A stretch of DNA of 64,000 nt from Rhodococcus sp. OK302 (lineage in GTDB: Bacteria; Actinomycetota; Actinomycetes; Mycobacteriales; Mycobacteriaceae), in the NCBI RefSeq assembly GCF_002245895.1, contig NZ_NPJZ01000001.1:3942501-4006500 (forward strand). The letters run 5' to 3'. Positions 44,078-55,768 of the stretch are shown here, piece after piece (within the stretch, counting starts at the first letter, position 1; every line of letters begins with the position of its first letter). Made by a program: the position numbers and the translations under genes. Below the pieces are notes generated by a model. It did not search any database. It was not told where the DNA came from and saw nothing but the letters and a program-made list of their open reading frames with translations.

Positions 44078-45166
44078 TCAGTTGTTCCGTTGTCCGGGCA
44101 CAGCATCAGTTCCGCGGTGAGTGCCGTCACGAACTGTTCCGACGTACTCCTCGAGGAGATCTTCGAGGGCGACGATGCCGATGACAATGCCATCGGCGTC
44201 GGTGACCGCACCGAGGTGCGAGCTTGCCCGGCGCAGTCCTGCCAGTGCTTCGGCCAGCGGGGTGCTGAGCGGAACGATGGGCAGGGGACGGATGTCCGAC
44301 GTCGGAACGACGGTGTCGGGGCCGGCTGCTTCGTCGAGCACCTCGTCGAGCACATCCTTGAGGTGAACGTATCCGGCGAGGGTGCCGTCGGTAGCCCTCA
44401 CGGGGTACCGGGAGTAACCCGTCTCGATGACTGCCCGCTCGATGTCGCCCAGCGTGGTGCCGGACGGGGTCAGCGGGATGGTGCGCACCTTGTCGAGGGG
44501 AATGAGGACCTCGGACACGGTGCGATCAGTCGATTCGAGGGCCTGCGTCAAACGCCGGTGTTCTTCGGCGTCGATGAGACCTTCGGATCGTGATTCGCCG
44601 ATCATCGCGGACAACTCGACTGCTGAAACTGTGACGTCGAGTTCGTCTTTCGGTTCGACCCGCAGAAGCTTCAGTGTGCCGTTTGCGCAGACGTTGTAGA
44701 ACGAGATGAGCGGTCGAGCGATCTTGAGAAACGCCAGATGCACCGGAATCAGCAACATCGCGGATTTCTCCGGCCCGGCCAAGGCGATGTTCTTCGGAAC
44801 CATCTCACCGAGCAGGATGTGCAGAACAACCACCAGCGACAGAGCGATGGCAAACGAAATCGGATGCAGCAGACCGTCGGGCAGACCCACGGCTTCCATC
44901 GGCACCTCGAGGAGATGAGCGATGGCAGGCTCGGCAACCTTACCGAGCAGGATCGAACAGATCGTGATGCCCAACTGCGCAGCGGCAAGCATCAGCGACA
45001 GGTTCTCACCGGCTTTGATGACGGTCAGCGCGCGTTTCTTGCCCTGCGCGACCAACGCTTCGAGGCGGTCACGACGAGCTGAGATCAGTGCGAATTCCGC
45101 TGCGACAAAGAAGGCGTTGCCGGCCAACAGTACGACGGTGAGGAGTACGCCGAAAAGGTTATTCAT
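44078..45166 (-). CDS. Hemolysin-family CNNM/CorC protein (DUF21 and CBS pair), Rv1841c-like
   Basis: 362 residues from ATG at 45166 (MNNLFGVLL), overlapping the upstream gene by 8 bases. Four N-terminal transmembrane helices form the DUF21 domain (GNAFFVAAEFALISARRDRL), and two CBS domains (about 200-335) follow, with VIIPLDKVRTIPL-like and GAVTDADGIVIGIVALEDLLEE elements. The C-terminal transporter-associated domain is absent, unlike in the paired gene. CNNM proteins handle Mg2+ or Co2+ and may respond to nucleotides through the CBS pair. Confidence 0.9.
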   Translation of the reverse strand: MNNLFGVLLTVVLLAGNAFFVAAEFALISARRDRLEALVAQGKKRALTVIKAGENLSLMLAAAQLGITICSILLGKVAEPAIAHLLEVPMEAVGLPDGLLHPISFAIALSLVVVLHILLGEMVPKNIALAGPEKSAMLLIPVHLAFLKIARPLISFYNVCANGTLKLLRVEPKDELDVTVSAVELSAMIGESRSEGLIDAEEHRRLTQALESTDRTVSEVLIPLDKVRTIPLTPSGTTLGDIERAVIETGYSRYPVRATDGTLAGYVHLKDVLDEVLDEAAGPDTVVPTSDIRPLPIVPLSTPLAEALAGLRRASSHLGAVTDADGIVIGIVALEDLLEEYVGTVRDGTHRGTDAVPGQRNN

Positions 45167-46538
45167 CGTCGGACTCCTTCTTGCTGTCAGCGGATTCGGG
45201 TTCGACATCTCCCGGGACCGGGGTAATGGTTACGCGGTCGATACGTCGGCCGTCCATGCTGGTCACCCGCGCTATCCACTTTCCGCGATGATCACCGGAG
45301 GAATCGACGTCCGGCAATTCGACTTCGTCGCCTTCCTCGGGAATGCGCCCCAATTCGGTGAGCACCAAACCGCCGAGGGTGTCGTAGTCACCTTCGGGCG
45401 CGGTATATCCGGTAGCCGAGTTGACCTCGTCGATACGCAGGAGACCGGAGCAGGACCAGCCGTCGCCGGCGCGTCCCACATCCAATTCGGGTTCGTCGTG
45501 CTCGTCTCGCACGTCGCCGACGATTTCCTCGATGAGGTCTTCCATGGTGACGATGCCGGCAGTTCCGCCGTACTCGTCGACCACGAGGGCCACCTGCATA
45601 CCGTCGGAACGGATGCGTTCCATGACGGCGTCACCGTCGAGGCTCGACGGTACGACGGGGACCCGCTGGGCCAGGGTGTCGACTCGCGTCGTACGACGAC
45701 GGTCCGCCGGAACGGTGAACGCGTGCTTGATGTGAACGACACCGACAGTGTCATCCAGGTCGCCGCGCACGACGGGGAACCGTGAGTAGCCGGTCCGTGA
45801 CGCTGTCACGATCAGGTCCGCGACGGTGTTGGAGAGTTCCAACGATTCGATCTTCACTCGTGGAGTCATCAACTCTTCTGCGGTGCGTTCACCGAACTGC
45901 AGTGACCGATCAACGAGGAGTGCGGTGCCCTTGTCAATCGAACCGCGTTGCGCCGACGTACGAACCAGCGAGCCGAGTTCCTGAGGCGACCGCGCCGAGC
46001 GTAGTTCTTCCGCAGGCTCGATGCCCATGCGGCGCACGATCCAGTTTGCGGCTCCGTTGAGTCCGTTGATCGCCCACCGGAAGATCAGTGAGAACCCGGC
46101 CTGCATGCCGGCGGTCGCGCGCGCAGTCGGCATCGGCTTGGAGATCGCCAAATTTTTGGGGACAAGCTCACCGAAGATCATCGAGAACGACGTGGCGAGG
46201 ACCAGTGCGATCACCAATGACGTTGTAGAGGCTGCCGATTCACTCAGTCCGATGGCCTTCATCACCGGGGTGATGAAGCGGGCCAGCACAGGTTCTGCGA
46301 GGTAACCGGTGATGAGCGTGGTGAGCGTGATGCCGAGTTGCGCGCCGGACAACTGGAACGAGAGTGTCTTGTGCGCGTGCTGAACCTGACGCGAACGACG
46401 ATCGCCGTTACGTGCTGCTTCGTCGACAGTGCTGCGTTCGAGGGCAGTGAGGGAGAATTCTGCCGCCACGAAGAGGGCGGTGCCTGCAGTCAGGGCAACG
46501 AAACCGAGCAGGCTGAGAATGGTGAAAACGATGTCCAT
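45159..46538 (-). CDS. Hemolysin-family CNNM/CorC protein with CorC_HlyC domain, Rv1842c-like
   Basis: 459 residues. A DUF21 membrane domain (about 1-180) with ALFVAAEFSLTALERSTVDEA is followed by a CBS pair (about 215-335) with VPVVPSSLDGDAVMERI-type segments and VALVVDEYGGTAGIVTMEDLIEEIVGD. A C-terminal CorC_HlyC domain begins around 355. This full-length member and the shorter one downstream likely form a heteromeric divalent-cation transporter. Usual family length. The pair sits just upstream of the guaB1 gene as in M. tuberculosis. Confidence 0.9.
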   Translation of the reverse strand: MDIVFTILSLLGFVALTAGTALFVAAEFSLTALERSTVDEAARNGDRRSRQVQHAHKTLSFQLSGAQLGITLTTLITGYLAEPVLARFITPVMKAIGLSESAASTTSLVIALVLATSFSMIFGELVPKNLAISKPMPTARATAGMQAGFSLIFRWAINGLNGAANWIVRRMGIEPAEELRSARSPQELGSLVRTSAQRGSIDKGTALLVDRSLQFGERTAEELMTPRVKIESLELSNTVADLIVTASRTGYSRFPVVRGDLDDTVGVVHIKHAFTVPADRRRTTRVDTLAQRVPVVPSSLDGDAVMERIRSDGMQVALVVDEYGGTAGIVTMEDLIEEIVGDVRDEHDEPELDVGRAGDGWSCSGLLRIDEVNSATGYTAPEGDYDTLGGLVLTELGRIPEEGDEVELPDVDSSGDHRGKWIARVTSMDGRRIDRVTITPVPGDVEPESADSKKESDDE

Positions 46539-46848
46539 GGGTCATCGCCACCTGAGAATTGAGCGGAGCGCGCCGGGTTTGTCTCCCGGCTCGCTAGAGG
46601 AGCCCTCCGAACCAGCGGAATCGGACGATTCCTCGGATATGACGACGGGTGTTGCGCCGGGTAAGTGTGTGGGTGCCTCGGGCACCGGGTTCCTCTCGTC
46701 GAGGCCGAAGACTTCTCGGCTCTAGCGGACTCGGCCGGGCCACCCTAGGGCTCCCGACCGAGTTTTCTTGATGTTTCCACGTCCAATGATACCGGCGGGT
46801 GCTCCGGTATTGGGACCCGAGCACCCACCGATCGGCATTACCTGCGTC
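46539..46848 (-). other. Intergenic between guaB1 and the CNNM pair
   Basis: 310 bases with no gene. A short dyad ATACCGG-N8-CCGGTAT at 46789-46810 lies 39 bases after the guaB1 stop and may act as a terminator. No T-tract is obvious. The promoter of the CNNM pair must lie in the left part. Confidence 0.45.
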
Positions 46849-48288
<1,440 letters not shown>

Positions 48289-49170
48289 TCACGAGACTAC
48301 CGGCGACGGCGCACTTACGCCGGGTGTTTCGCGGCCTTGCGACCGTGAGAGCGCGATGGTCGTGAAGATCATGACCGCCACCGCGCACCCGATGAGGGCA
48401 ATTCCCGGGCCGTCGACACGCAGACGTTCGTCGAGCACCGTCATTCCCAGGAAGATCGCCGCGATGGGCTCAGCGATGGTCAACGCCGGCAACGACGCCG
48501 ACAACGGGCCCACTTGGAATGCTCGTTGCTGTAGGTAGACGCCGACGGCCCCGGATGCGATCAACGCCCAGGTCTGCCACGCACCCAGGACCCCGGCCAA
48601 TCCGTGTCCGAGCAGATCGGTCACGTACTTGGTGAAGGCAACCGCAACGCCGAAGAAGACGCCCGCGGCCGCGCCCAGAAGCAATGCGCGCCAGCCGGCA
48701 TCGAGTTTCGACAACCCGGCGATGGTGGCGACAACCGCAACGCCCACCGTAAGTGCCAGCGGCGCAATCCAATCACCGAAGGCAGCATTGCTGTTTCCTT
48801 CGGTGGGATCGCCGACAACCAAGAACACCGCCAACGCAATCGCGAGCATGACGGCACAGGTCCACGCATAGCGAGTGATCCGGATACCCGAAAATTTCGC
48901 GGACAACGGCAGTGCGAACAGCAGGGACGACACGATCAGCGGTTGGACCACCAACACCGAGCCGAGTGAGAGCGCCAACGCCTGCATCACGTACCCGCCA
49001 CCGTCGCCGAGCAGACCAGCCCACCACCGCGGACTCCGAATCAACGACGCGACCAACGCTTCGTCTTCCGCTACCGCCGACGCGGCCCGCTGTTGGGCCA
49101 CCGAAGCGCACGCGAACAGCAGTGCGGCAGCAAGAGCACAGATTATCGAGATCAGTGGAAGATCACCCAT
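48289..49170 (-). CDS. DMT superfamily transporter (EamA-like)
   Basis: 293 residues with about nine to ten transmembrane helices in two EamA-like halves: LISIICALAAALLFACASVAQQ at the start, GSVLVVQPLIVSSLLFALPLSA, then the second half with GVYLQQRAFQVGPLSASLPAL. The PLxASLPALTIAEPIAA region is the recognisable DMT signature. The substrate is unknown. Gaps to the helicase upstream and guaB1 downstream are 5 and 3 bases, so it lies in one transcription unit. Confidence 0.85.
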   Translation of the reverse strand: MGDLPLISIICALAAALLFACASVAQQRAASAVAEDEALVASLIRSPRWWAGLLGDGGGYVMQALALSLGSVLVVQPLIVSSLLFALPLSAKFSGIRITRYAWTCAVMLAIALAVFLVVGDPTEGNSNAAFGDWIAPLALTVGVAVVATIAGLSKLDAGWRALLLGAAAGVFFGVAVAFTKYVTDLLGHGLAGVLGAWQTWALIASGAVGVYLQQRAFQVGPLSASLPALTIAEPIAAIFLGMTVLDERLRVDGPGIALIGCAVAVMIFTTIALSRSQGRETPGVSAPSPVVS

Positions 49171-49175
49171 AGATC

Positions 49176-50684
49176 TCAGTGTGCGCGTTTGCCGCCGGCT
49201 TTTCCGGCAGTTGGGCGACCCGAGTTGGGCATACCCGTTCCGCGGCGCGGTGTCAGACCCTTGGACGCCAAACGTTCCGCCCGAGTGGGGACAGGCGTGC
49301 CGTCCGCACGGATCTTCTTCACACTCTTGGGATCGCTGACCCGACGCGAAGGCGCGGCGCGTTTGTCGCCGTCCTTCTTCATGCGTCCACCGACCGCGGT
49401 GCGGCCTGCCGTGTCATGTTCCTGACGGCCACGCTTGGCCGTGTGCTTGACCTCGACGGTGGTGTCCGGAGCTGCAACGGGAATGCCCGTCGGTTCCATC
49501 GCTCCGGTAATGCGAGTGAGCTCGAGATCATCCGGGCGTACGCGCACGCTGTGCACCTTCACGCCGGCCGCTTTGGTGAGCTTTTCGACGGTTTCGCGTT
49601 CCTCGTCGGTGACGATGGTGACCACAACACCCGATTCGCCGGCGCGCGCGGTTCGACCGGCGCGGTGCAGGTAGTCCTTGGCCTCGGCCGGGGGATCGAC
49701 GTGGACCACGAGGGTGACGTCGTCGACGTGGATGCCTCGGGCAGCGACATCGGTGGCAACCAGTACGGGCGTGGTGCCGTCGGAGAACGATGCGAGAGTC
49801 TTGGTCCGGTTGTTCTGAGTCTTACCGCCGTGCAGAGATCCGGCAGACACACCGATCAAATGCAGCTGCTGAGCCAGACGATCCACGCCGTGCTTGGTCT
49901 TGACGAACATGATGGTGCGCCCGGCGCGCGAAGCGATATGTGCGACAACGGATCTCTTGTCCACCGGGTCTACGAACAGCAGGTGATGATCCATCGTCGA
50001 CACCGTGGCGACCGGGGGAGCCGTGGAATGCGACGCCGGATTACGCAGGTAACCGGCGACCAGATCATCGACCTTGCCATCCAGTGTTGCCGAAAAGAGA
50101 AGGCGCTGACCATCTTTGGGAGTCGTATCAAGAATCTTCGCGACCTCGTCGATGAACCCCATGTCAGCCATGTGGTCGGCCTCGTCGATGGTGGTGATCA
50201 CGACGTCGTCGAGAAGCACCGACTTCTGCTCGACCAGATCGAGCAACCGTCCGGGAGTGGCAATCAGCAGGTCGACACCGCGGGCCAGGATATCGGCCTG
50301 ACGCTTGATCGGGACACCGCCCACCGCACTGGCCACACGCAAACCGACCTCGGTTGCGGCGTCGTCGAGTGCTTTGTGAATCTGGATCGCAAGTTCGCGG
50401 GTGGGAGCGAGCACCAAACCACGCGGACGATTCCGTTTGCTCGCCCCACCTTTGAGGCGAACCAGCATCGGAAGCCCGAAGGCCAAAGTCTTTCCGGAAC
50501 CCGTCGCACCGCGTCCGAGGACGTCCCGGCCGGCAAGAACATCAGGGATGGTTGCGGCCTGGATGGGGAACGGAGCATCAATCCCGCTGCGGCGCAAAGC
50601 ATGCACCATTACAGCGGGGATTCCGAGGTCGATGAACGAACGCCCGTCGGTAGAAGTGGGCGAGTCGATCGTCGATTCAGGCAT
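49176..50684 (-). CDS. DEAD-box RNA helicase
   Basis: 502 residues. Helicase motifs in order: Q motif near PFPIQAATIPDVL, Walker A GATGSGKT (59-66), PTRELA, TPGRLLD, IDEADHM, SAT, and in domain 2 [14 protein letters not shown] and [11 protein letters not shown] basic C-terminal tail from about residue 420 is Lys/Arg/Gly/Pro-rich and probably binds RNA nonspecifically. It is the first gene of the run leading into the DMT transporter and guaB1 genes. A role in ribosome or mRNA remodelling is likely, target unknown. Confidence 0.93.
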   Translation of the reverse strand: MPESTIDSPTSTDGRSFIDLGIPAVMVHALRRSGIDAPFPIQAATIPDVLAGRDVLGRGATGSGKTLAFGLPMLVRLKGGASKRNRPRGLVLAPTRELAIQIHKALDDAATEVGLRVASAVGGVPIKRQADILARGVDLLIATPGRLLDLVEQKSVLLDDVVITTIDEADHMADMGFIDEVAKILDTTPKDGQRLLFSATLDGKVDDLVAGYLRNPASHSTAPPVATVSTMDHHLLFVDPVDKRSVVAHIASRAGRTIMFVKTKHGVDRLAQQLHLIGVSAGSLHGGKTQNNRTKTLASFSDGTTPVLVATDVAARGIHVDDVTLVVHVDPPAEAKDYLHRAGRTARAGESGVVVTIVTDEERETVEKLTKAAGVKVHSVRVRPDDLELTRITGAMEPTGIPVAAPDTTVEVKHTAKRGRQEHDTAGRTAVGGRMKKDGDKRAAPSRRVSDPKSVKKIRADGTPVPTRAERLASKGLTPRRGTGMPNSGRPTAGKAGGKRAH

Positions 50685-50740
50685 TAACCCAGGGTACCCG
50701 GTAGGCAGAGCGAACTCTGCCTACCGGAACCCAGTGTGAG

Positions 50741-52198
50741 TCAGGCCTCGATTTCGCTACGGTCACCGCTCCACAACGTGTGGAACTTGCCCGGCTTGTC
50801 GATGCGCTCGTAGGTGTGAGCACCGAAGAAGTCACGCTGACCCTGAGTCAACGCAGCCGGCAGACGCTTCGCACGCAGACCGTCGTAGTACGAGAGCGAC
50901 GACGCGAACGCGGGAACCGGGATACCGAGCATCGTCGCGGTGGCGACAACACGGCGCCAGCTGTCGATACCGGCCTCGATGGCTTCACGGAAGTACGGAG
51001 CCAGAATCAAGCTCGGCAGTGCCGGATCCGTCTCGTAGGCATCCTTGATGCGGTTGAGGAACTGCGCACGAATGATGCAGCCGCCGCGCCAGATGGTTGC
51101 CAGGTCAGCAGGCTTGACGTCCCAGTTGTACTCGGCACTGCCGGCAGCGATCTGGTCGAATCCCTGCGCGTACGCCACGATCTTCGACGCGTACAGCGCC
51201 GCCTGGATATCTGCTGCGAACTGCTCGGCGTCAGATGGCTTGTCGCCGAGTGCACCGGACGCTAGATCCAGAGCCTGAGCTGCAGCGCGCTGCGTGCGGC
51301 TACCCGAGAGTGCGCGAGCGAACACGGCCTCGGCGATACCGGTGACCGGCACACCCAGGTCCAGAGCGGACTTGACCGTCCAACGGCCCGTGCCCTTCTG
51401 CTCGGCAGCATCGACGATGACGTCGACCAACGGCTTGCCGGTCTCGGCGTCGACCTGACGCAGGACCTCGGCCGTGATCTCGATCAGGTACGACTCGAGG
51501 GTGCCCTTGTTCCACTCGGTGAAGACGTCGGCCACCTGGCCGGCGTCGTAACCCAGAGCGTCGCGGAAAAGGTTGTACGCCTCACCGATGAGCTGCATGT
51601 CGGCGTACTCGATGCCGTTGTGCACCATCTTGACGAAGTGGCCGCTGCCGTCGGGGCCGATGTGCGTGCAGCACGGGGTGCCGTCGACGTGAGCCGAGAT
51701 GGACTCGAGAAGGGGGCCGAGAGCCTCGTAGGACTCCTTCGGGCCGCCCGGCATGATCGAGGGACCGTTGAGTGCGCCTTCTTCGCCACCGGAGATTCCA
51801 GCGCCGACGAAGTGCAGTCCGCGGGCACGGATCGCAGCCTCGCGACGGATCGTGTCGGTGTACAGCGAGTTGCCGCCGTCGATGATGATGTCGCCGGGCT
51901 CCATCGCGTTCGCGAGCTCTTCGATGACAGCGTCCGTCGGATCGCCGGCCTTGACCATGATCAGCACGCGACGCGGCTTCTGCAGCGCGGCGACAAACTC
52001 TTCGATGGTTTCGGTACGCACGAAATCGCCCTCGGAACCATGATCGGCGATCAGTGCATCGGTCTTCGCGATGCTTCGGTTGTGCAGCGCAACGGTGTGT
52101 CCGTGGCGGGCGAAATTGCGGGCAATATTCGAACCCATGACGGCCAGGCCGGTGACGCCGATCTGAGCTCGGGGTGATTCGGTGCTATTGGTTGACAT
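50741..52198 (-). CDS. gnd: 6-phosphogluconate dehydrogenase, decarboxylating
   Basis: 485 residues from ATG at 52198 (MSTNSTES). The dinucleotide loop is GLAVMGSNIARNFA, the substrate and catalytic segment is GISGGEEGALNGPSIMPGG, and the active Lys lies in GHFVKMVHNGIEY. The C-terminal dimerisation tail ends in FHTLWSGDRSEIEA. It carries out the NADP-dependent oxidative step of the pentose phosphate pathway to ribulose 5-phosphate. Full family length. It stands where gnd1 (Rv1844c) is in M. tuberculosis, next to the GuaB1 region. Confidence 0.95.
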   Translation of the reverse strand: MSTNSTESPRAQIGVTGLAVMGSNIARNFARHGHTVALHNRSIAKTDALIADHGSEGDFVRTETIEEFVAALQKPRRVLIMVKAGDPTDAVIEELANAMEPGDIIIDGGNSLYTDTIRREAAIRARGLHFVGAGISGGEEGALNGPSIMPGGPKESYEALGPLLESISAHVDGTPCCTHIGPDGSGHFVKMVHNGIEYADMQLIGEAYNLFRDALGYDAGQVADVFTEWNKGTLESYLIEITAEVLRQVDAETGKPLVDVIVDAAEQKGTGRWTVKSALDLGVPVTGIAEAVFARALSGSRTQRAAAQALDLASGALGDKPSDAEQFAADIQAALYASKIVAYAQGFDQIAAGSAEYNWDVKPADLATIWRGGCIIRAQFLNRIKDAYETDPALPSLILAPYFREAIEAGIDSWRRVVATATMLGIPVPAFASSLSYYDGLRAKRLPAALTQGQRDFFGAHTYERIDKPGKFHTLWSGDRSEIEA

Positions 52199-52305
52199 GC
52201 TTACAGCTTTCCCTCTCGGTCCGCGGCTGTGAAATCCTGCGCCTCGCGCAGCGAAAAATTCTGTGGTCACGACGCGCGTGAACAACAGACCGTGCATACA
52301 AAGCA

Positions 52306-52342
52306 CGGATGCAGATCACTTTATTGCAGTGACCTGCATCCG
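52306..52342 (-). terminator. Hairpin terminator after the helicase gene
   Basis: A 14-bp stem with one mismatch (CGGATGCAGATCAC at 52306-52319 against 52329-52342) and a 9-base loop, 72 bases beyond the helicase stop on the minus strand. It is followed by TGCTTTGT on that strand. Confidence 0.65.
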
Positions 52343-52413
52343 TCTCGATACAGCTTCCGGCGTGGCCGGAGTGTAATCAGTATTCAGTTGTCGAGCCGCA
52401 GCTCAACGGTTGT

Positions 52414-54528
52414 TTAGCGCTGGTCGCGCTTCGGGCCGTCGAAGCCGTCGTAGCTACGACGATCGGTGCGGCTGCGGAAGCCACCACCGCTGGTCGATGC
52501 AGCGCGGTCTCCGCTGTCGCGGTTGCCCTGGTATCCGCCGGACGAGTTGCTGCCCTGGTATCCGCCCGAGGAGCGGTTGCCCTGGTAGCCACCTGTCGAC
52601 GGACGGCTGTCGCGGTTGCCCTGGTATCCGCCGCGGCTTTCGCCACCTTCGCGGTTGCCCTGGTATCCACCGGATGAACGGTTGCCCTGGTAGCCGCCAC
52701 CTTCGCGGTTGCCCTGGTATCCACCCGTGGAGGGGCGGCTGTCGCGGTTGCCCTGGTATCCACCGGACGAACGGTCACCCTGGTAGCCGCCGCGGCTTTC
52801 GCCACCTTCGCGGTTGCCCTGGTACCCGCCCGAAGAGCGGTTGCCCTGGTAGCCGCCACCTTCGCGGTTGCCCTGGTAGCCGCCGCGGCTTTCGCCGCCG
52901 TCACGGTTGCCCTGGTAACCACCGGTGGAGGGACGGCTGCCCTGGTAGCCGCCGCGGCTTTCGCCGCCGTCACGGTTGCCCTGGTAACCACCGGTGGAGG
53001 GACGGCTGCCCTGGTAGCCGCCGCGGCTTTCGCCACCTTCGCGGTTGCCCTGGTATCCACCGGATGAACGGTTGCCCTGGTATCCGCCGCCTTCGCGGTT
53101 GCCCTGGTATCCACCGGAAGAGCGGTTGCCCTGGTATCCGCCGCCTTCGCGATTGCCCTGGTAGCCACGGGATCCGCCGCCGCCGAAGGAGCGCTCGCCA
53201 CGAGAAGAGCTCTCGCGCAACGGTTCTCCGGTCGGCTTCTTGGCGCCGGTGATGCGAGCGAGTTCAGCGGAGCCCGGGGTGACGGGAACAGCTGCGGCGT
53301 CGACGCCGGCCATGGAAGTCAGACGCTTGAAGCCACGCTTCTGGTTCGGCAGAACGATCGCAACGACGGTGCCCTTCTCGCCGGCACGAGCCGTACGTCC
53401 TGCGCGGTGAAGGTAGTCCTTGTGATCTGCCGGGGGATCGACGTGCACAACGAGGTCGATACCGTCGACGTGGATGCCGCGGGCTGCGACGTCGGTGGCG
53501 ACGAGGACCGGCGTGCGGCCGGTCTTGAAACGCTCGAGGACGCGCGTGCGCTGGTTCTGTGCCTTGCCACCGTGAAGCGACTCAGCGGCGATACCGACTG
53601 CGCGGAGGCGATCGGTGATTCCTTCGCAACCGAGCTTGGTGCGAGCGAACATGATGGTGCGTCCGTCACGGGCGCCGATCTCGGAGAGGACGGAGTCCTT
53701 CTGGCCGCGATCGACGAGGAGAACGTAGTGCTCCATGGTGTCGACGCTGGCGCGGCCGTCTTCGGTGGAGTGCGTGACGTGGTTGGACAGGAACTGGCGA
53801 ACCAGCGACTGGACCTCGCGGTCGAGAGTGGCGGAGAACAGCAGACGCTGTCCGTCGGCCGGGGTCTCGCCGAGGATCGAACGAACCTCGGGCAGGAAGC
53901 CCATGTCGGCCATCTGGTCAGCTTCGTCGAGTGCGGTGATTTCCACCGAGTCGAGGATGCAGGTGCCCTGACGCAGGTGGTCGCCGAGACGACCCGGTGT
54001 TGCCACCAGGATGTCGACGCCGCGGCGCAGCTGATCGACCTGCTTGGAGAAGGGTGTGCCACCGACGGCGGGGCGGACGGTGAGTCCGAGAGCGCCGGCG
54101 TACGCGGTCAACGATTCGACGACCTGGAATGCGAGTTCACGGGTGGGGACCAGAACCAGGGCGCGGGGGCGCTTGGCTGCCGGGCGATCCTCGTGACGCG
54201 AGAGGCGGGTCAGCATCGGCAGGCCGAAGGCCAGCGTCTTACCCGAACCGGTCTGGGCGCGGCCCAGAACATTGATTCCGTTGAGCGCATCGGGAATGGC
54301 GAGCGCCTGGATGGGCGACGGGCTGGTGATGGAGTTGCGCGCAAGTGCGGCAACGAGCTGCTCGGGCAAGCCGATTTCAGCAAATGTAACGGTGGGCTCG
54401 GTGGAAACTGCCTCGGTGGCAACTTCTTCTTCACGAGCGGGTGTAACGACTACATCTTCTACTGCACTAGCAATGACTGCGTCATCGGTAATGTTCTCGG
54501 AAGACGACATTTGGACAGCGTTGGTCAC
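52414..54528 (-). CDS. DEAD-box RNA helicase with long GYQG-repeat tail
   Basis: 704 residues from GTG at 54528, with GGAGAGG seven bases before it. The core (about 45-415) has [58 protein letters not shown] and [13 protein letters not shown]. From about residue 470 the chain is low complexity: 21 copies of GYQG, mostly GYQGNR, spaced by Gly/Ser/Glu/Arg linkers, ending in a basic stretch. Such RGG-like, aromatic-spaced tails bind RNA and favour condensates. Expected role: cold-shock or ribosome-associated RNA remodelling. The long ORFs on both strands over the tail are repeat shadows. Confidence 0.93.
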   Translation of the reverse strand: MTNAVQMSSSENITDDAVIASAVEDVVVTPAREEEVATEAVSTEPTVTFAEIGLPEQLVAALARNSITSPSPIQALAIPDALNGINVLGRAQTGSGKTLAFGLPMLTRLSRHEDRPAAKRPRALVLVPTRELAFQVVESLTAYAGALGLTVRPAVGGTPFSKQVDQLRRGVDILVATPGRLGDHLRQGTCILDSVEITALDEADQMADMGFLPEVRSILGETPADGQRLLFSATLDREVQSLVRQFLSNHVTHSTEDGRASVDTMEHYVLLVDRGQKDSVLSEIGARDGRTIMFARTKLGCEGITDRLRAVGIAAESLHGGKAQNQRTRVLERFKTGRTPVLVATDVAARGIHVDGIDLVVHVDPPADHKDYLHRAGRTARAGEKGTVVAIVLPNQKRGFKRLTSMAGVDAAAVPVTPGSAELARITGAKKPTGEPLRESSSRGERSFGGGGSRGYQGNREGGGYQGNRSSGGYQGNREGGGYQGNRSSGGYQGNREGGESRGGYQGSRPSTGGYQGNRDGGESRGGYQGSRPSTGGYQGNRDGGESRGGYQGNREGGGYQGNRSSGGYQGNREGGESRGGYQGDRSSGGYQGNRDSRPSTGGYQGNREGGGYQGNRSSGGYQGNREGGESRGGYQGNRDSRPSTGGYQGNRSSGGYQGSNSSGGYQGNRDSGDRAASTSGGGFRSRTDRRSYDGFDGPKRDQR
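52520..53175 (-). repeat. Tandem coding repeat, 21 x GYQG units
   Basis: A block of imperfect tandem repeats encoding GYQG(N/S/D)R plus a variable linker of 3-9 residues ([29 protein letters not shown]). The repeat is at nucleotide level too, with a recurrent GTTGCCCTGGTA core on the plus strand, so slippage or recombination could change copy number among strains. Confidence 0.9.
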
Positions 54529-54789
54529 GCGGAAACCTCTCCGGACTACGGGCACGTCGCGGAGCGGAAGAAGCCATGCTTGAACACACGACACAGTTCG
54601 CAAAGGGACGAGCCAGGGCACATGTCACCTGGCAATCCGAACGCATACTGCGGGGAATTGGGCTGTGTGCCATTAAATGTTGATGAACCACGATGGTGGC
54701 CGTGATCCACTGTACGCCACATGCCCTCTGTAAGTCAGGTAGCCCGGCTTGTGACCTGTACTACTACACCCAGTTTCGCTGGTCAAGGA

Positions 54790-55743
54790 TCAGTAGGCAT
54801 TGAAAAGCAAGCGAAGCTCTGTGAGCCACGGCACGGCAACTGCAACTGTAGGCACCACCAGAATGGCAACCGCCCCGAGATACGCGCAGACCGCAATGCG
54901 GGGATCGCCGTCATCTGCCGAGAGTCGTTGCACACGAATCAATGTGGAGGGGCCACCTGCAGCCATTGCGCCCCGCGGTGCAGTCGAGCCGGCACACGCG
55001 ACGAGCGCCCGGGCGAGCGGCGTTGGACCGGTGACCCGCACAGCCGAATCGTCGGCGAGCAGTTCCACGAGAAGCTGAACAGATCCCAGCGCGGACTTGC
55101 TACGGACGAAACGGGGGAAAGCATGGTTTACGGCAGTAAAGGCTTCGAGGACCAAATCATGACGGGCACGAAGATGTGAACGCTCGTGCGTCAGGATCGC
55201 CTTGACCTCGGCGTGGTCGAGATTCTGCAATGTTCCCTGACTCAACACCACACGCTGGCGGATTCCGGGCAGGCAGTAGGCGATCGGCTCTTCGACATCG
55301 AGAACCCGCAGGTCCGGGGTTCGTTCCACCGAAGCCGGCATTGCGCAGTCGTCGAGTAGATCCACCAGGATCCGATGACGCGAGCGTCGACGACGCGTGC
55401 GCACCCCTACCTGGATGATCGAGAAGATCAGCTTCGCGCCGATGAGCAGGGTCAGCGCAAAGATCACGACGTACAGAATCCACAACGGCAAACCGAGAGC
55501 GTCGATTTCAGCTGTCGGCGCCGTAGTCGGACGCCCGTCGGCACCGGGTACCAGTAGCTGACTGGCAATTGCCAAACCTGAACTGAATGCTGACAGTACG
55601 GCAGCGAGGGCGACAGCCTGCCAGAGGACAAGTGCCGCGCGGGGTGCGCGGTACGGCCACGTCGAGCGGCTCAGGAGTGCTGGGATCGGTCCTGCGAGCA
55701 GCAATGCAAGGAGGCCGAAAACCAGTGCAGTGGTGGCGTTCAT
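54790..55743 (-). CDS. blaR: BlaR1/MecR1-like M56 family membrane metallopeptidase
   Basis: 317 residues. Transmembrane helices at about 4-22, 38-60, 88-112 and near the C-terminus. The zinc-protease signature is HERSH (186-190) in LTHERSHLRARHD, followed by the downstream Glu-containing LLVELLADDSAV. There is no extracellular penicillin-binding sensor domain, so the trigger is not necessarily a beta-lactam. The gene follows blaI by 25 bases, the arrangement of Rv1845c/Rv1846c, where the protease is expected to inactivate the repressor. Confidence 0.9.
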   Translation of the reverse strand: MNATTALVFGLLALLLAGPIPALLSRSTWPYRAPRAALVLWQAVALAAVLSAFSSGLAIASQLLVPGADGRPTTAPTAEIDALGLPLWILYVVIFALTLLIGAKLIFSIIQVGVRTRRRRSRHRILVDLLDDCAMPASVERTPDLRVLDVEEPIAYCLPGIRQRVVLSQGTLQNLDHAEVKAILTHERSHLRARHDLVLEAFTAVNHAFPRFVRSKSALGSVQLLVELLADDSAVRVTGPTPLARALVACAGSTAPRGAMAAGGPSTLIRVQRLSADDGDPRIAVCAYLGAVAILVVPTVAVAVPWLTELRLLFNAY

Positions 55744-55768
55744 GACCTAGACATCATGCATGAAAAAT

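Noticed and set aside
52520..53175. Repeat block resembling a CRISPR array
   Set aside because: Units are of variable length, in frame, and encode GYQGNR motifs of a helicase. No unique spacers or cas genes.
52377..53252. Long open frames on both strands over the helicase tail (274 and 280 codons)
   Set aside because: Pure shadows of the GYQG repeat: they encode monotonous Ala-Thr-Arg or Cys-Pro-Gly-rich repeats and lie antisense to a clearly coding region.
54757..54768. TGTACTACTACA before the second helicase as a BlaI operator
   Set aside because: Only one half-site is present; no matching GTAGTA arm at the needed spacing.
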